This document shows positions 15,104 to 22,299 of a stretch of 25,029 nucleotides of DNA, one piece after another. The stretch covers positions 1 through 25,029 of IMG/VR virus record IMGVR_UViG_3300018080_000564; one strand, written 5' to 3'. Position 1 is the stretch's first letter; every line of letters starts with the position of its first letter. This stretch comes from a virus. Below the pieces are notes generated by a model, which saw nothing but the letters and a program-made list of their open reading frames with translations, did not search any database and was not told where the DNA came from. A program made the position numbers and the translations under genes.

Positions 15104-15136
15104 TAAAAAAAGGGAAGTAGATTTCTCTACTTCCCT
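15104..15136 (-). terminator. Strong rho-independent terminator after the capsid genes
   Basis: On the minus strand AGGGAAGTAGA, a GAAA loop and TCTACTTCCCT form an 11-bp perfect stem followed by seven T (15110-15104). It lies 18 bases past the stop codon of the second capsid gene. Transcripts from the terminase side should largely end here, so the tail genes need readthrough, antitermination or their own promoter. Confidence 0.9.
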
Positions 15137-15153
15137 CTATAGTCAATGTAAGC

Positions 15154-16395
15154 TTATGCGCTTGAGCTTGAGGATTCGTTTTCAGATCCACGAGGTGCGA
15201 TAGTAATAAAGTCAGCCGTAACTGTACCACCATCAACTGTGATTTTCTGAGAACAAACTTTTCCACCAACTTTTGCAGTGAACTTGTAAGCAACTTCGTC
15301 GTTCAAGAAACGAACATGTGAAGAAGTAGCAAGCTTCAAACCACCCTTAGAGGCGATTCTGTAACCATCCTGCATATTTGCGAGAATTACGTCCCCATCT
15401 TCACCCAAAGTTGGGCAGTGGTTGGAAACATAAATAGGAAGACCCAAAAGGGTTCCATAAGGGCTTCCACCCATGTCCTTGCTAGGCGACATCCACAGTC
15501 TGTTCCCTGCACTATCTTCTAGATTTCTGAGAGCGGCCCACGCTTCGCGTCCGCAGATGAAAACGGACTTGTTCAAGTCCTTAGCGGCAACCATCATATT
15601 GTCGATGTCTTCAACGTCGATGTTAGGAGTTGCAGTACTCTTAGGAGTAATCTGAACAGTTCCAGCACTTCCGATAATACCAGTAAAAGCGGTATCACCG
15701 TTGATAATTCCCGCCTCGAATTTCTTGCTGAATTCGACGGGGGCTTGATTCAAAATCTCCGAAACGAGCAATCCAGTATCAGCAAGGGCTTCTTCACTAG
15801 CGTAGAACATGTAAGTTGCTTTAACGAGTGAAATGCTGTACTGAGTAACAGTAGGCTGTTTAACGTCGATACTAGCACTTTCGTTCTCATAATTAACGAC
15901 AGTGCTTGAACTGTTCATAGCTGTTACGGTATTGTACTTATAGACATTGTCGGTGCCATTAAGAACAACCTGTCTAGCAAGCTGAGCAATACCACTATCG
16001 CCAAGCAAATCAACGTCGATTTGAGGGTCAGTGAGTTCAGTAGTAGCGTATCCACCCTGTGAGTCTGTTCCTACGGTAATTGCCTTCTCTTCGACCAATT
16101 TTTCAACTGACTTAGTGGCAACAGCCTTCAGGAATTCACCAAAGGAAACACCTTTCTTTTCAGCATTCGCTTTTGGAGCGAACTGAGAGAATGACTCTCT
16201 GATAGCTTCTTGAATGCCCTTCGTATCGACAGCGACAATAACGTCATTGTCTTCTTCAACATGAGCTTCAATTTTGCCATCTTCGACCAATGACTTAGCG
16301 TCATTTTCATCGAGTTCAACAAGGTCACCCTTATTGTAGATTTCACTGTTAAGTGCAAACTGCTTCTTAACAATATAAGTATATTTAACTTCCAT
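15154..16395 (-). CDS. Major capsid protein, HK97 fold, second copy
   Basis: This 413-residue protein is paralogous to the gene just upstream (16577-17893), with about half of the residues identical by eye in the core. Residues 1-90 form a delta-like region (MEVKYTYIVKKQFAL, IYNKGDLVELDENDA) that would serve as scaffold and be removed by the prohead protease. The HK97-type core contains EKAITVGTDSQGGYATTELTD, NGDTAFTGIIGSAGT and a GTLLGLPIYVSNHCP segment. The C-terminus ends in a short Ser tag (ENESSSSSA). AGAGG lies upstream of the ATG. It is expected in the capsid lattice, possibly in a different role (for example pentamers) from the first copy. Confidence 0.88.
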   Translation of the reverse strand: MEVKYTYIVKKQFALNSEIYNKGDLVELDENDAKSLVEDGKIEAHVEEDNDVIVAVDTKGIQEAIRESFSQFAPKANAEKKGVSFGEFLKAVATKSVEKLVEEKAITVGTDSQGGYATTELTDPQIDVDLLGDSGIAQLARQVVLNGTDNVYKYNTVTAMNSSSTVVNYENESASIDVKQPTVTQYSISLVKATYMFYASEEALADTGLLVSEILNQAPVEFSKKFEAGIINGDTAFTGIIGSAGTVQITPKSTATPNIDVEDIDNMMVAAKDLNKSVFICGREAWAALRNLEDSAGNRLWMSPSKDMGGSPYGTLLGLPIYVSNHCPTLGEDGDVILANMQDGYRIASKGGLKLATSSHVRFLNDEVAYKFTAKVGGKVCSQKITVDGGTVTADFITIAPRGSENESSSSSA

Positions 16396-16450
16396 TTTGT
16401 AAACCTCTATGTTTATCTTAGGTTTTTCTTTTTGTGGTGTTCTGGATGTT

Positions 16451-16484
16451 TAGGGGTTGCCTACTTTCCGATTTCCACTTCTTA
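16451..16484 (-). promoter_or_regulatory. Leader element shared by both capsid genes (copy 2)
   Basis: The minus-strand leader of the second capsid gene contains GAAGTGGAAATC, GGAAAGTAGGCAACCCCTA in order. The leader of the first gene has the same arrangement (17941-17974). The core AGGCAACCCCTA is identical. It lies 56 bases before the start codon and may be a regulator binding site or leftover of the gene duplication. Confidence 0.6.
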
Positions 16485-16526
16485 ATTATTTTTAATTGTC
16501 AAATGAAGGGGAGGTTTACTGCCCTA

Positions 16527-16552
16527 AATTGGGGTTAGATCTAACCCCAATT
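16527..16552. promoter_or_regulatory. 26-bp perfect palindrome between the two capsid genes
   Basis: Each arm is AATTGGGGTTAGA (16527-16539) and its exact complement (16540-16552). No T tract follows on the minus strand. It lies 25 bases past the first capsid gene's stop. As RNA it would form a long hairpin with a very small loop, suited to stabilising or attenuating; as DNA it could be a dimer operator. Confidence 0.7.
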
Positions 16553-16576
16553 CTCCCCTAAATTTAACTTAATTCA

Positions 16577-17893
16577 CTACGCAGAACTAGAACTTTCTGA
16601 ATAATCTTCTGAGCTAGAACTGGATGTCGAGTCTGAGCTAGATGAGCTAGAGCTAGATGAGCTAGAGTCTACTGAACTAGATGAGCTAGATGAGCTAGAT
16701 CCAAATTCAGCATCGCCTCTATCAGCCAAGACAACAAAGTCAGCAAGTGTTTCTGAATCAGAAGTAGTTAACTTAACTGAGCAAGGCTTTCCACCTAATC
16801 TCCAAGTCATCTTCAACGTTTCCTCGTCATTCAAGTAACGGTAATGAGTGCTAGATGCAACTTTCATACCCTTGGATGCGATTCTGTAACGGTTAGGTGA
16901 GCAGAGGATGAGGTCTCCTACCTGGCCTACCTGAGGTGAAGCATTGGATACCAATACTGGGATACCTCTGAGACGACCAAAACGAGTTCCGTCCATTTCC
17001 CACATCTTATCTCCCTCTTCATTCTTGAGGTAAATAAGTTGCTCAAATGCACTTCTGGAACATACCCAAACAGCAGTTCTCATATTCTTGATAGCGGCCA
17101 TCATCTTGTCGATATTTTCACTCTGAATTGTTGAGTCAGTCTGAGAAGTTTCAGGACTAACAACCAAAGTTGCACTACTACCTACGATACCAGTAAAAGC
17201 ACTATCGCCATTAATCATACCGTTTTCAATAAGCTTCTCTACCTCTTCAGGTAATTGAGCTACGATTTCTTGTACCAAGCTTGCCGTATCTTCTGCGGCT
17301 TCAGAACTCACATACATTGCGAAAGTTGCCTTAATAAGTGAGATTTCAAACTGAACAAGTCTAGGTTGTTTAACAGAAATTGCTCCTGACTCAGCTACAT
17401 AACTAATTACAGTTCCGCCAGTGTCGAGTGAATCCAATAAATTGAATTTATAGGTATTGTTCGTACCACTCAATGTAATTGTAGTAGCTAACTGAGCCAA
17501 TCCACTGGATGCAATTAGATCAACGTCTACGTCACTGTCAGTGAGAGAAGTTGCACAGAAGCCGCCTTGAGCGTCTGTTCCTACCGTTATTGCTTTCTGT
17601 TCTACTAATTTATCAACACTATTGGTTGAAATAGCTTTCAAGAATTCAGGGAAAGTGGCTTTCTCTTCGTTCTTTGGAGCATATTTATCCAAACTGTTTC
17701 TAAGGACATCTTCGATACCTTTAGTGTCGATTACCTGGTTGTGGATTTCTTTCTCAAGATGAGGTAAAATCCTACCCTTCTGAATATGAGATTCAGCATC
17801 TTGATGAGTGAGTTCCAAAATATCTCCTTTTTGGTAAATTTCTTCACCAATCGCAAACATTTTTTGCGCTTCATAAGTGTACTTAATTTTCAT
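16577..17893 (-). CDS. Major capsid protein, HK97 fold, first copy, Ser-rich C-terminal tail
   Basis: This 438-residue protein has a delta-like N-terminus (about 1-85: MKIKYTYEAQKMFAI, EIYQKGDILELTHQDAE), then an HK97-type core with EQKAITVGTDAQGGF, NGDSAFTGIVGSSATL, FGRLRGIPVLVSNASP and IASKGMKVASSTHYRYL. The last 40 or so residues are nearly all Ser, with VD, DST and EDYSE breaks. GTTTAAAAATG with AAAGG upstream sets the start. It shares its 5' leader motif with the second copy. The tail sits at the C-terminus, which in HK97-type capsids tends to be surface-exposed, so the Ser tag may coat the capsid; that is inference. Confidence 0.9.
   Translation of the reverse strand: MKIKYTYEAQKMFAIGEEIYQKGDILELTHQDAESHIQKGRILPHLEKEIHNQVIDTKGIEDVLRNSLDKYAPKNEEKATFPEFLKAISTNSVDKLVEQKAITVGTDAQGGFCATSLTDSDVDVDLIASSGLAQLATTITLSGTNNTYKFNLLDSLDTGGTVISYVAESGAISVKQPRLVQFEISLIKATFAMYVSSEAAEDTASLVQEIVAQLPEEVEKLIENGMINGDSAFTGIVGSSATLVVSPETSQTDSTIQSENIDKMMAAIKNMRTAVWVCSRSAFEQLIYLKNEEGDKMWEMDGTRFGRLRGIPVLVSNASPQVGQVGDLILCSPNRYRIASKGMKVASSTHYRYLNDEETLKMTWRLGGKPCSVKLTTSDSETLADFVVLADRGDAEFGSSSSSSSSSVDSSSSSSSSSSSDSTSSSSSEDYSESSSSA
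16580..16700 (-). repeat. Ser-rich tail-coding repeat of the first capsid gene
   Basis: The 3' end of the gene is built largely from the repeated 9-mer GAGCTAGAT and its variants on the plus strand, which encode Ser runs on the minus strand. The short repeat makes copy-number change likely without frameshift. Confidence 0.75.
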
Positions 17894-17940
17894 TTTTAAA
17901 CCTTTTTGGTTTTCATCTCATTCGTGGGGTATTTGGGGTG

Positions 17941-17974
17941 TAGGGGTTGCCTATTCCATATTTACCACTTCTTG
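17941..17974 (-). promoter_or_regulatory. Leader element shared by both capsid genes (copy 1)
   Basis: This minus-strand sequence in the leader of the first capsid gene contains GAAGTGGTAAATATGGAA followed by TAGGCAACCCCTA. It aligns with 16451-16484 over about 34 bases. It lies 48 bases before the start codon. Confidence 0.6.
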
Positions 17975-17993
17975 AGTAGTTATCTTCTTCTTT

Positions 17994-18020
17994 CATTGGA
18001 GTGTATCATACTCCCCAATG
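17994..18020 (-). promoter_or_regulatory. Hairpin spanning the prohead protease stop codon
   Basis: On the plus strand CATTGGAGT and ACTCC-CC-AATG pair around GTATCAT, with a two-base bulge. The minus-strand stop codon TGA (18008-18006) lies in the loop. No T tract follows, so it is probably not a terminator. Confidence 0.5.
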
Positions 18021-19061
18021 CAAAATCTTCCTTAATTCGAGTTGCATCTTCTTCTTTCTTTCCTCTTCAGTGGAAAGTCTCTTGATAGTAGGTGCTCTCT
18101 TTACTATCCTAATGTCAATCTGCTTATCTTCTTTCACTTCAACAAAGTCAGTCTCTTCTTCAACCTCTTCCTCAAAGAAAAGCTCCTCAACTTCCTCTAT
18201 AGGCTCTTCTTTAGGCTCTTCTTTAGTCTCTATGGCTTTAGGTTCGTCTTCTGCCATTACTTCCTCTATAGCCTCTTCAATAGCATCTTGAGCCTCTTCT
18301 TGAGCCTCTTCTTGAGCCTCTTCTTGAGCCTCTTCATTGAAGATAGTTTCTTCAAGTGGAATCCAACCATCTTCGTCAGTAGGTTCTTCCGTAATACTCT
18401 TCCACTCTTCCAACTTTACTTCAGGGTTTTCTTTCTTCAGTGACTTAATTTCTTCGATAACTGCATGCTCATTGGCAGGCAGAGTTACCACTGAGTATTC
18501 TACAAGAAGTGACTTTGTGATAATTCTATTAACATCAGCAACATTAGTGACATTGAACCTATCTGGATACATATTAGCAAGTTTCTGCAATACTTCTGCG
18601 AATCCACGATCCTGCTTAGTAATTGCCTCAAGTGTAATAAATCCAACTGAATGGGTCCTAAGTACCTTATCAACTAATAATTGGTGGATTTTCTGAGCTT
18701 CTGGAGTCTTCCCATAACGAGTTTTAGCCAGGATATCAACGTCATTCACTTTTATTTTCTCGGCTCTACCAATTGGATTATCAAGTGAATGGTTAAAGAG
18801 AACAACAGGGTTCTTTTTGTAACGTTCAAGTGAGATACCAGCGGGGATCACAATATCTCCATCGGAATCAACGTCTAAAGTTGTAATTTTTCCAATACTG
18901 TACTGGTTATCATCATGAGGTACAGGATTCTCATATTCATCATCATAGAACACCTGTTTTCTTTCAATAACTTTCCCCTCAATCTGATTCCACTCTTTGT
19001 CAGTGAAGTCAAGACCAAGCTTCTTCAAGTGTATTCTATTCGCTTTAATTTTATTCTTCAT
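18006..19061 (-). CDS. Prohead protease with long acidic C-terminal extension
   Basis: This 351-residue protein has an S78/HK97-type protease domain in residues 1-205: DSDGDIVIPAGISLERY, the catalytic His91 in LFNHSLDNPIG, and Ser138 in RTHSVGFI. The rest (about 206-351) is rich in Glu, with four EEAQ units (243-258), further EEP and EEV blocks, then a basic KRAPTIKRLSTEEERKKK end. Usual HK97-type proteases have about 200-230 residues, so the tail is an addition of some 130 residues. It may act as scaffold or as an interaction region with the capsid delta domain. AGAGG lies before the ATG, and the start overlaps the portal stop by 11 bases. Confidence 0.88.
   Translation of the reverse strand: MKNKIKANRIHLKKLGLDFTDKEWNQIEGKVIERKQVFYDDEYENPVPHDDNQYSIGKITTLDVDSDGDIVIPAGISLERYKKNPVVLFNHSLDNPIGRAEKIKVNDVDILAKTRYGKTPEAQKIHQLLVDKVLRTHSVGFITLEAITKQDRGFAEVLQKLANMYPDRFNVTNVADVNRIITKSLLVEYSVVTLPANEHAVIEEIKSLKKENPEVKLEEWKSITEEPTDEDGWIPLEETIFNEEAQEEAQEEAQEEAQDAIEEAIEEVMAEDEPKAIETKEEPKEEPIEEVEELFFEEEVEEETDFVEVKEDKQIDIRIVKRAPTIKRLSTEEERKKKMQLELRKILHWGV
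18288..18335 (-). repeat. 12-bp tandem repeat encoding EEAQ units
   Basis: AGCCTCTTCTTG on the plus strand is repeated in tandem about four times (18291-18302, 18303-18314, 18315-18326, then a partial copy). The units encode four EEAQ repeats in the acidic tail of the protease. Confidence 0.8.
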
Positions 19062-20322
19062 TTGACACCTCTTTAGGTTCAGATTGTTTAGGCTTCATAA
19101 GCTCATCAGCTTCTGGTGATTCAATTCTGGAATAACCATATGCAGTTCTTAACTCATTCAAACTAAGTGCTCCAGAATTAGCCAGGAATTCAGTTTCTTT
19201 TTGCTTCTGGTCAATATCAACTGGAGCGTCTTTGTGCAATATAACAAACACTTCTTTACCGTCAATACTGTTAGGTTTGATAAGTTGGTTGGTCAGTGTT
19301 TGTGCGATTAGTTTGAGTCTAGGCTTTAGAGTGTTTTGATGATAATTTACTTGAGCGGCTACCATATTACTCCTATTCACATTTTCAGTAAGAATGAGTG
19401 CTGGATTAATACCAAAACAACTGAAGATTTGGTTTTGAGAATATTTCCTACCCTCTAACCACTGCATCTCCTTAGGTGAAATACCTAAGATATCATATTC
19501 CATGTCCTTGCCTAGTACCAAAGTTTTTCCACTACGTCCAACACTTGAGAACTTACGATTCCAATAGCCTTCAACAGCTTCTCTGTCTTTCTCTCTAATT
19601 TGAGATTCTTGCATTTTGAGAACACCAGTAGGTACTCCCATATTTCTGTTAATAGCTTGTTCGTAGATATCTGCACTCTCAATGAGTCCATTAGCTGTTG
19701 CACATGCTTGTAATGGAGAAATACCATAGTGCTGAGTGTTATCTGGGTCGAAAAACTTGAAGTGAATGACATCTTGTTTATTCAATTGGTGTTGATATTT
19801 ACCATTCAAGTATTTACCATAGCCATAATAGTCGATTTCACCATAACCATCTTGAACAATGGTAACTGCTTGTGAGTATAGTACAGTTAGCTCAATTGGG
19901 ATACCATTAGGTGCTCTGGATATATATACGTAGCTATCCCCAGTCAACTCTAAGTAGGTTTGGATTTTGTAAAGGAAAGAGTAGAATGAATCATCCTCAT
20001 TTGGTTTAGCAAGTAGGTCGAGAATAGGGTGACTCATTACTTCACTTGCGTTAGTTTCTATGTTCATTGACTTCAACTCTTTCTGATTTACCTTTCTCAC
20101 TCTTGTTTGAGGATTTTGTTTAGTGGTAAATAACCTAAAGTTTGCGTCTGCAACGTTTTGTGCATTATAGTTTGAGCAAGTATAAATCCAACCTCTGTAT
20201 TTTTGAGTGGAAGTACTATCAGAGTATGGGGAACCTATCTCAGGTCGTACAATTTCGCAAAGCTTTCTGACCACTGTTGCGTCATTCACACTCTTCTTTT
20301 TGAGAAAATCAAAAATCTTCAT
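19051..20322 (-). CDS. Portal protein, HK97 family
   Basis: This 423-residue protein starts MKIFDFLKKK at 20322. A GAGG lies six bases before that ATG; the earlier ATG at 20334 itself overlaps the ribosome binding site and is rejected. Family features include the N-terminal KYRGWIYTCSNYNAQNVAD, a central SPLQACATANGL, and the CFGINPALILTENVNRSNM region, then a Leu-rich helix ending LTNQLIKP. The protein forms the dodecameric ring through which DNA is packaged. It follows the large terminase gene and overlaps the protease gene by 11 bases. Confidence 0.92.
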   Translation of the reverse strand: MKIFDFLKKKSVNDATVVRKLCEIVRPEIGSPYSDSTSTQKYRGWIYTCSNYNAQNVADANFRLFTTKQNPQTRVRKVNQKELKSMNIETNASEVMSHPILDLLAKPNEDDSFYSFLYKIQTYLELTGDSYVYISRAPNGIPIELTVLYSQAVTIVQDGYGEIDYYGYGKYLNGKYQHQLNKQDVIHFKFFDPDNTQHYGISPLQACATANGLIESADIYEQAINRNMGVPTGVLKMQESQIREKDREAVEGYWNRKFSSVGRSGKTLVLGKDMEYDILGISPKEMQWLEGRKYSQNQIFSCFGINPALILTENVNRSNMVAAQVNYHQNTLKPRLKLIAQTLTNQLIKPNSIDGKEVFVILHKDAPVDIDQKQKETEFLANSGALSLNELRTAYGYSRIESPEADELMKPKQSEPKEVSNEE

Positions 20323-20336
20323 GTAATACCTCATTT

Positions 20337-20365
20337 ATTATTACTTAATAAGTGTTTTGTGTCAA
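20337..20365 (-). promoter_or_regulatory. Promoter-like sequence with palindrome before the portal gene
   Basis: TTGACA (20365-20360) directly follows the terminase stop codon and is 17 bases from AATAAT (20342-20337). The spacer holds ACTTA-A-TAAGT (20343-20353). Start-site rules would place +1 inside the portal ribosome binding site, which argues against a normal promoter. Confidence 0.3.
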
Positions 20366-21628
20366 CTACGTCAAAGCATAGTCATCTGGATTAACGAAGT
20401 TAACTTCATTTTTTAGGTACTGTATCGCATATACCATTGCGTCAAGTGCGTTAGGCGAATCACCAACACCTGAATAGGTTACCATTTGGTCCTCTAAATC
20501 AGAAAAGTTTCCACAGTGTTTGACCAATTTATTTTTATAGAGTCCAGCTACTGGCTCTGCACGTAAAAGCTTGCCTTTAGTGGCTCTGACTCCGCTTATA
20601 TACACAGAAGGATCGTGATTGTTTATCAGGTTACTTACCCAATCAGCCCCTTGATTTGTTTCAAATATTAGTTTTGCACAGTTATACTCATGATAGAGTT
20701 CTGCCACTTCCTGTGCGATAACATTAATATCCTCTTTCTTTTCATAACACCTTAGGATATGATAATCATCATAGAGTTTTGCGGCTACACATATTCCATG
20801 AGCGTCAGATTTCTTTTTATTAGTGACAGCAGGATCAAAGGCAACAACTATATAGTCATATTCATCTAATTCGAGTGGTTCTGCTCTTTGGATATCATCT
20901 TGTTCCCATAGTGCTCCATGTATTTCGTCATAAAATGTTTTTCCGCCACACATCAGCTTACTTCGTCTATCTCCAGCATTCATTAGAGTGGAGATATATT
21001 CTTCATGGTCGATATGCTTGTTATCTTCAGTTAGGAATTCAAGTAATCCACATTTCTGATTATGTTTTGCTTTAGTTTCTGGGTTCACTTCATCAACGAA
21101 GAAGTGTTTTAACCAACTTGTTTTAGGTGCCCAGTTAGCCGCTGTTATTATTTTGATTCGATAATCAACACCAACAGGTTGTGGAGTTCTTGTTAGAAGA
21201 AGTCCTATATACTCATAATCAACTAAATGAGCTTCATCTACGAATATTGTGGCCCATTGGGTACTGAGGATCTTATTTCGGCGTGTTTTATCGTCTAAGC
21301 CTTTTATTACGATCCTCGAACCATTATGGAATGTTATCTCATATGTTGATTTATTGAGAGAGAAGCCTTCTACAAACGGAAGAGCAGGAAAGAAGTTGGA
21401 TATAACCTCTGGTATTGTGATTTTCCAGATACCATCTACTGCTGATTGAAGAGTGTTACGAAATACAGCATGATTAGTATTTGGATATAGGATAGCTCGT
21501 TTGAAAAGCAAATACATAATGGCAATCGTCTTACCACTTCTCCCCTGTCCAATGAGACAAGTGTATTTGTTATATTCAACTAATTTGAGGGCAGATTTCT
21601 GCTTGTCTGAAAGTGTCCAGGTCTTCAT
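20366..21628 (-). CDS. Terminase large subunit (ATPase and nuclease)
   Basis: This 420-residue protein has Walker A GQGRSGKT (27-34), Walker B TIFVDEAH (Asp131, Glu132), and an RNase H-type nuclease with AFDPAV (Asp265), FETNQGADW (Glu323) and ALDAMVYA (Asp396). These are the ATPase motor and the DNA-cutting domain of the packaging machine. Length is usual for the family. AAGGGG lies just before the ATG. The gene follows the small terminase gene by 31 bases. Confidence 0.95.
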   Translation of the reverse strand: MKTWTLSDKQKSALKLVEYNKYTCLIGQGRSGKTIAIMYLLFKRAILYPNTNHAVFRNTLQSAVDGIWKITIPEVISNFFPALPFVEGFSLNKSTYEITFHNGSRIVIKGLDDKTRRNKILSTQWATIFVDEAHLVDYEYIGLLLTRTPQPVGVDYRIKIITAANWAPKTSWLKHFFVDEVNPETKAKHNQKCGLLEFLTEDNKHIDHEEYISTLMNAGDRRSKLMCGGKTFYDEIHGALWEQDDIQRAEPLELDEYDYIVVAFDPAVTNKKKSDAHGICVAAKLYDDYHILRCYEKKEDINVIAQEVAELYHEYNCAKLIFETNQGADWVSNLINNHDPSVYISGVRATKGKLLRAEPVAGLYKNKLVKHCGNFSDLEDQMVTYSGVGDSPNALDAMVYAIQYLKNEVNFVNPDDYALT

Positions 21629-21659
21629 AAACCCCTTCTCGTTTTAATATTTCAATATA

Positions 21660-22016
21660 TTAAGACTCTGCTGAGTCTATCATCTTATCGAGTAGGTTAA
21701 TGAGTTGTGATTGAACGTCCTCTCCCTGTTGTTCCTTAAATGGGCTTCTAGGAGAATGTTTGAGGATAAATTCACTAACTCTTGCGGCAACATTTTGGTC
21801 ATGAGAATTCATTAATTCTATTAGTCTATGCTGTGCTTTATCACATAGCTCATCTGCTATTTTATTGAACTCCTCCAGTACATCTGGGTATTTGTGAACG
21901 AATTTCTTAGCAGTTACCGAGGATCTAACTTTCAATAATTTAGCAACGGAAGTATATGTACCGTCTGAATCAAGTACCGCTTCCTTTATTTGCGTTTTAG
22001 AAAATTTGTAGGCCAT
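21660..22016 (-). CDS. Terminase small subunit
   Basis: This 118-residue protein has an N-terminal helix-turn-helix (SVAKLLKVRSSVTAKKFVHKYP, about residues 23-44) and a helical oligomerisation region with DQNVAARVSEFILKHSPRSPF. The protein recognises the packaging site and recruits the large subunit. AGAGGTG lies before the ATG. The gene is the first of the late operon after the structured RNA block. Confidence 0.85.
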   Translation of the reverse strand: MAYKFSKTQIKEAVLDSDGTYTSVAKLLKVRSSVTAKKFVHKYPDVLEEFNKIADELCDKAQHRLIELMNSHDQNVAARVSEFILKHSPRSPFKEQQGEDVQSQLINLLDKMIDSAES

Positions 22017-22066
22017 AATACACCTCTAGTTGTTTTTTCTTACCTATAGGGGATTTGTCAAGAAGG

Positions 22067-22111
22067 AAAAAAGGCGAGCCTAGTAAGTGTGCATGCATCC
22101 TAGACTCGCCT
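22067..22111 (-). terminator. Rho-independent terminator before the terminase genes
   Basis: On the minus strand AGGCGAG-T-CTAG and CTAG-G-CTCGCCT form a 12-position stem with one mismatch and a 16-base loop, directly followed by five more T. It ends the transcript of the upstream genes and of the structured RNA. Confidence 0.85.
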
Positions 22112-22293
22112 ATATGTCAAGCAAAGGAGTAAAATGGCAAACCTAAACCAAGGTTTCTCAACCGAAGGTTTCGGCCCTTTGCTAGTTGAGAGGAAATGTC
22201 GAAACCTCTCAATATGTCGGGTTATGAGTGCTAACTTGGAGTGCCCGACATTTGTAGCTCATACCAAAACATAACCAATAGGAGCTTTGAGCT
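22067..22293 (-). ncRNA. Candidate structured RNA with own promoter and terminator
   Basis: About 227 nt lie between a near-consensus promoter and a terminator, with no convincing coding frame. Perfect stems in RNA order: 22297-22288/22261-22252 (10 bp, the first few bases lie before the likely +1), 22251-22244/22221-22214 (8 bp), 22212-22205/22193-22186 (8 bp), then 22182-22176/22127-22121 (7 bp) enclosing two small hairpins, 22174-22170/22166-22162 and 22156-22151/22144-22139, then the terminator. The first two stems abut, so they can stack. Their loops are complementary (TTATG/CATAA). It could be a processive antitermination leader like HK022 put or the lambda 6S region, a packaging RNA or site, or a trans-acting RNA. 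I do not match it to a known RNA family. Confidence 0.6.
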
Positions 22294-22299
22294 ACAACT

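Noticed and set aside
20337-20365. TTGACA-17-AATAAT as a portal promoter
   Set aside because: The predicted start falls inside the portal ribosome binding site. I keep it only as a low-confidence feature and as part of the recurring TTGACA pattern.
22134-22274. Plus-strand frame of 46 codons with a strong AAGGAG site
   Set aside because: It lies wholly within the paired stems of the structured block and on the opposite strand to the promoter and terminator. Its codons are fixed by the stems. It could be real only if a plus-strand transcript exists.
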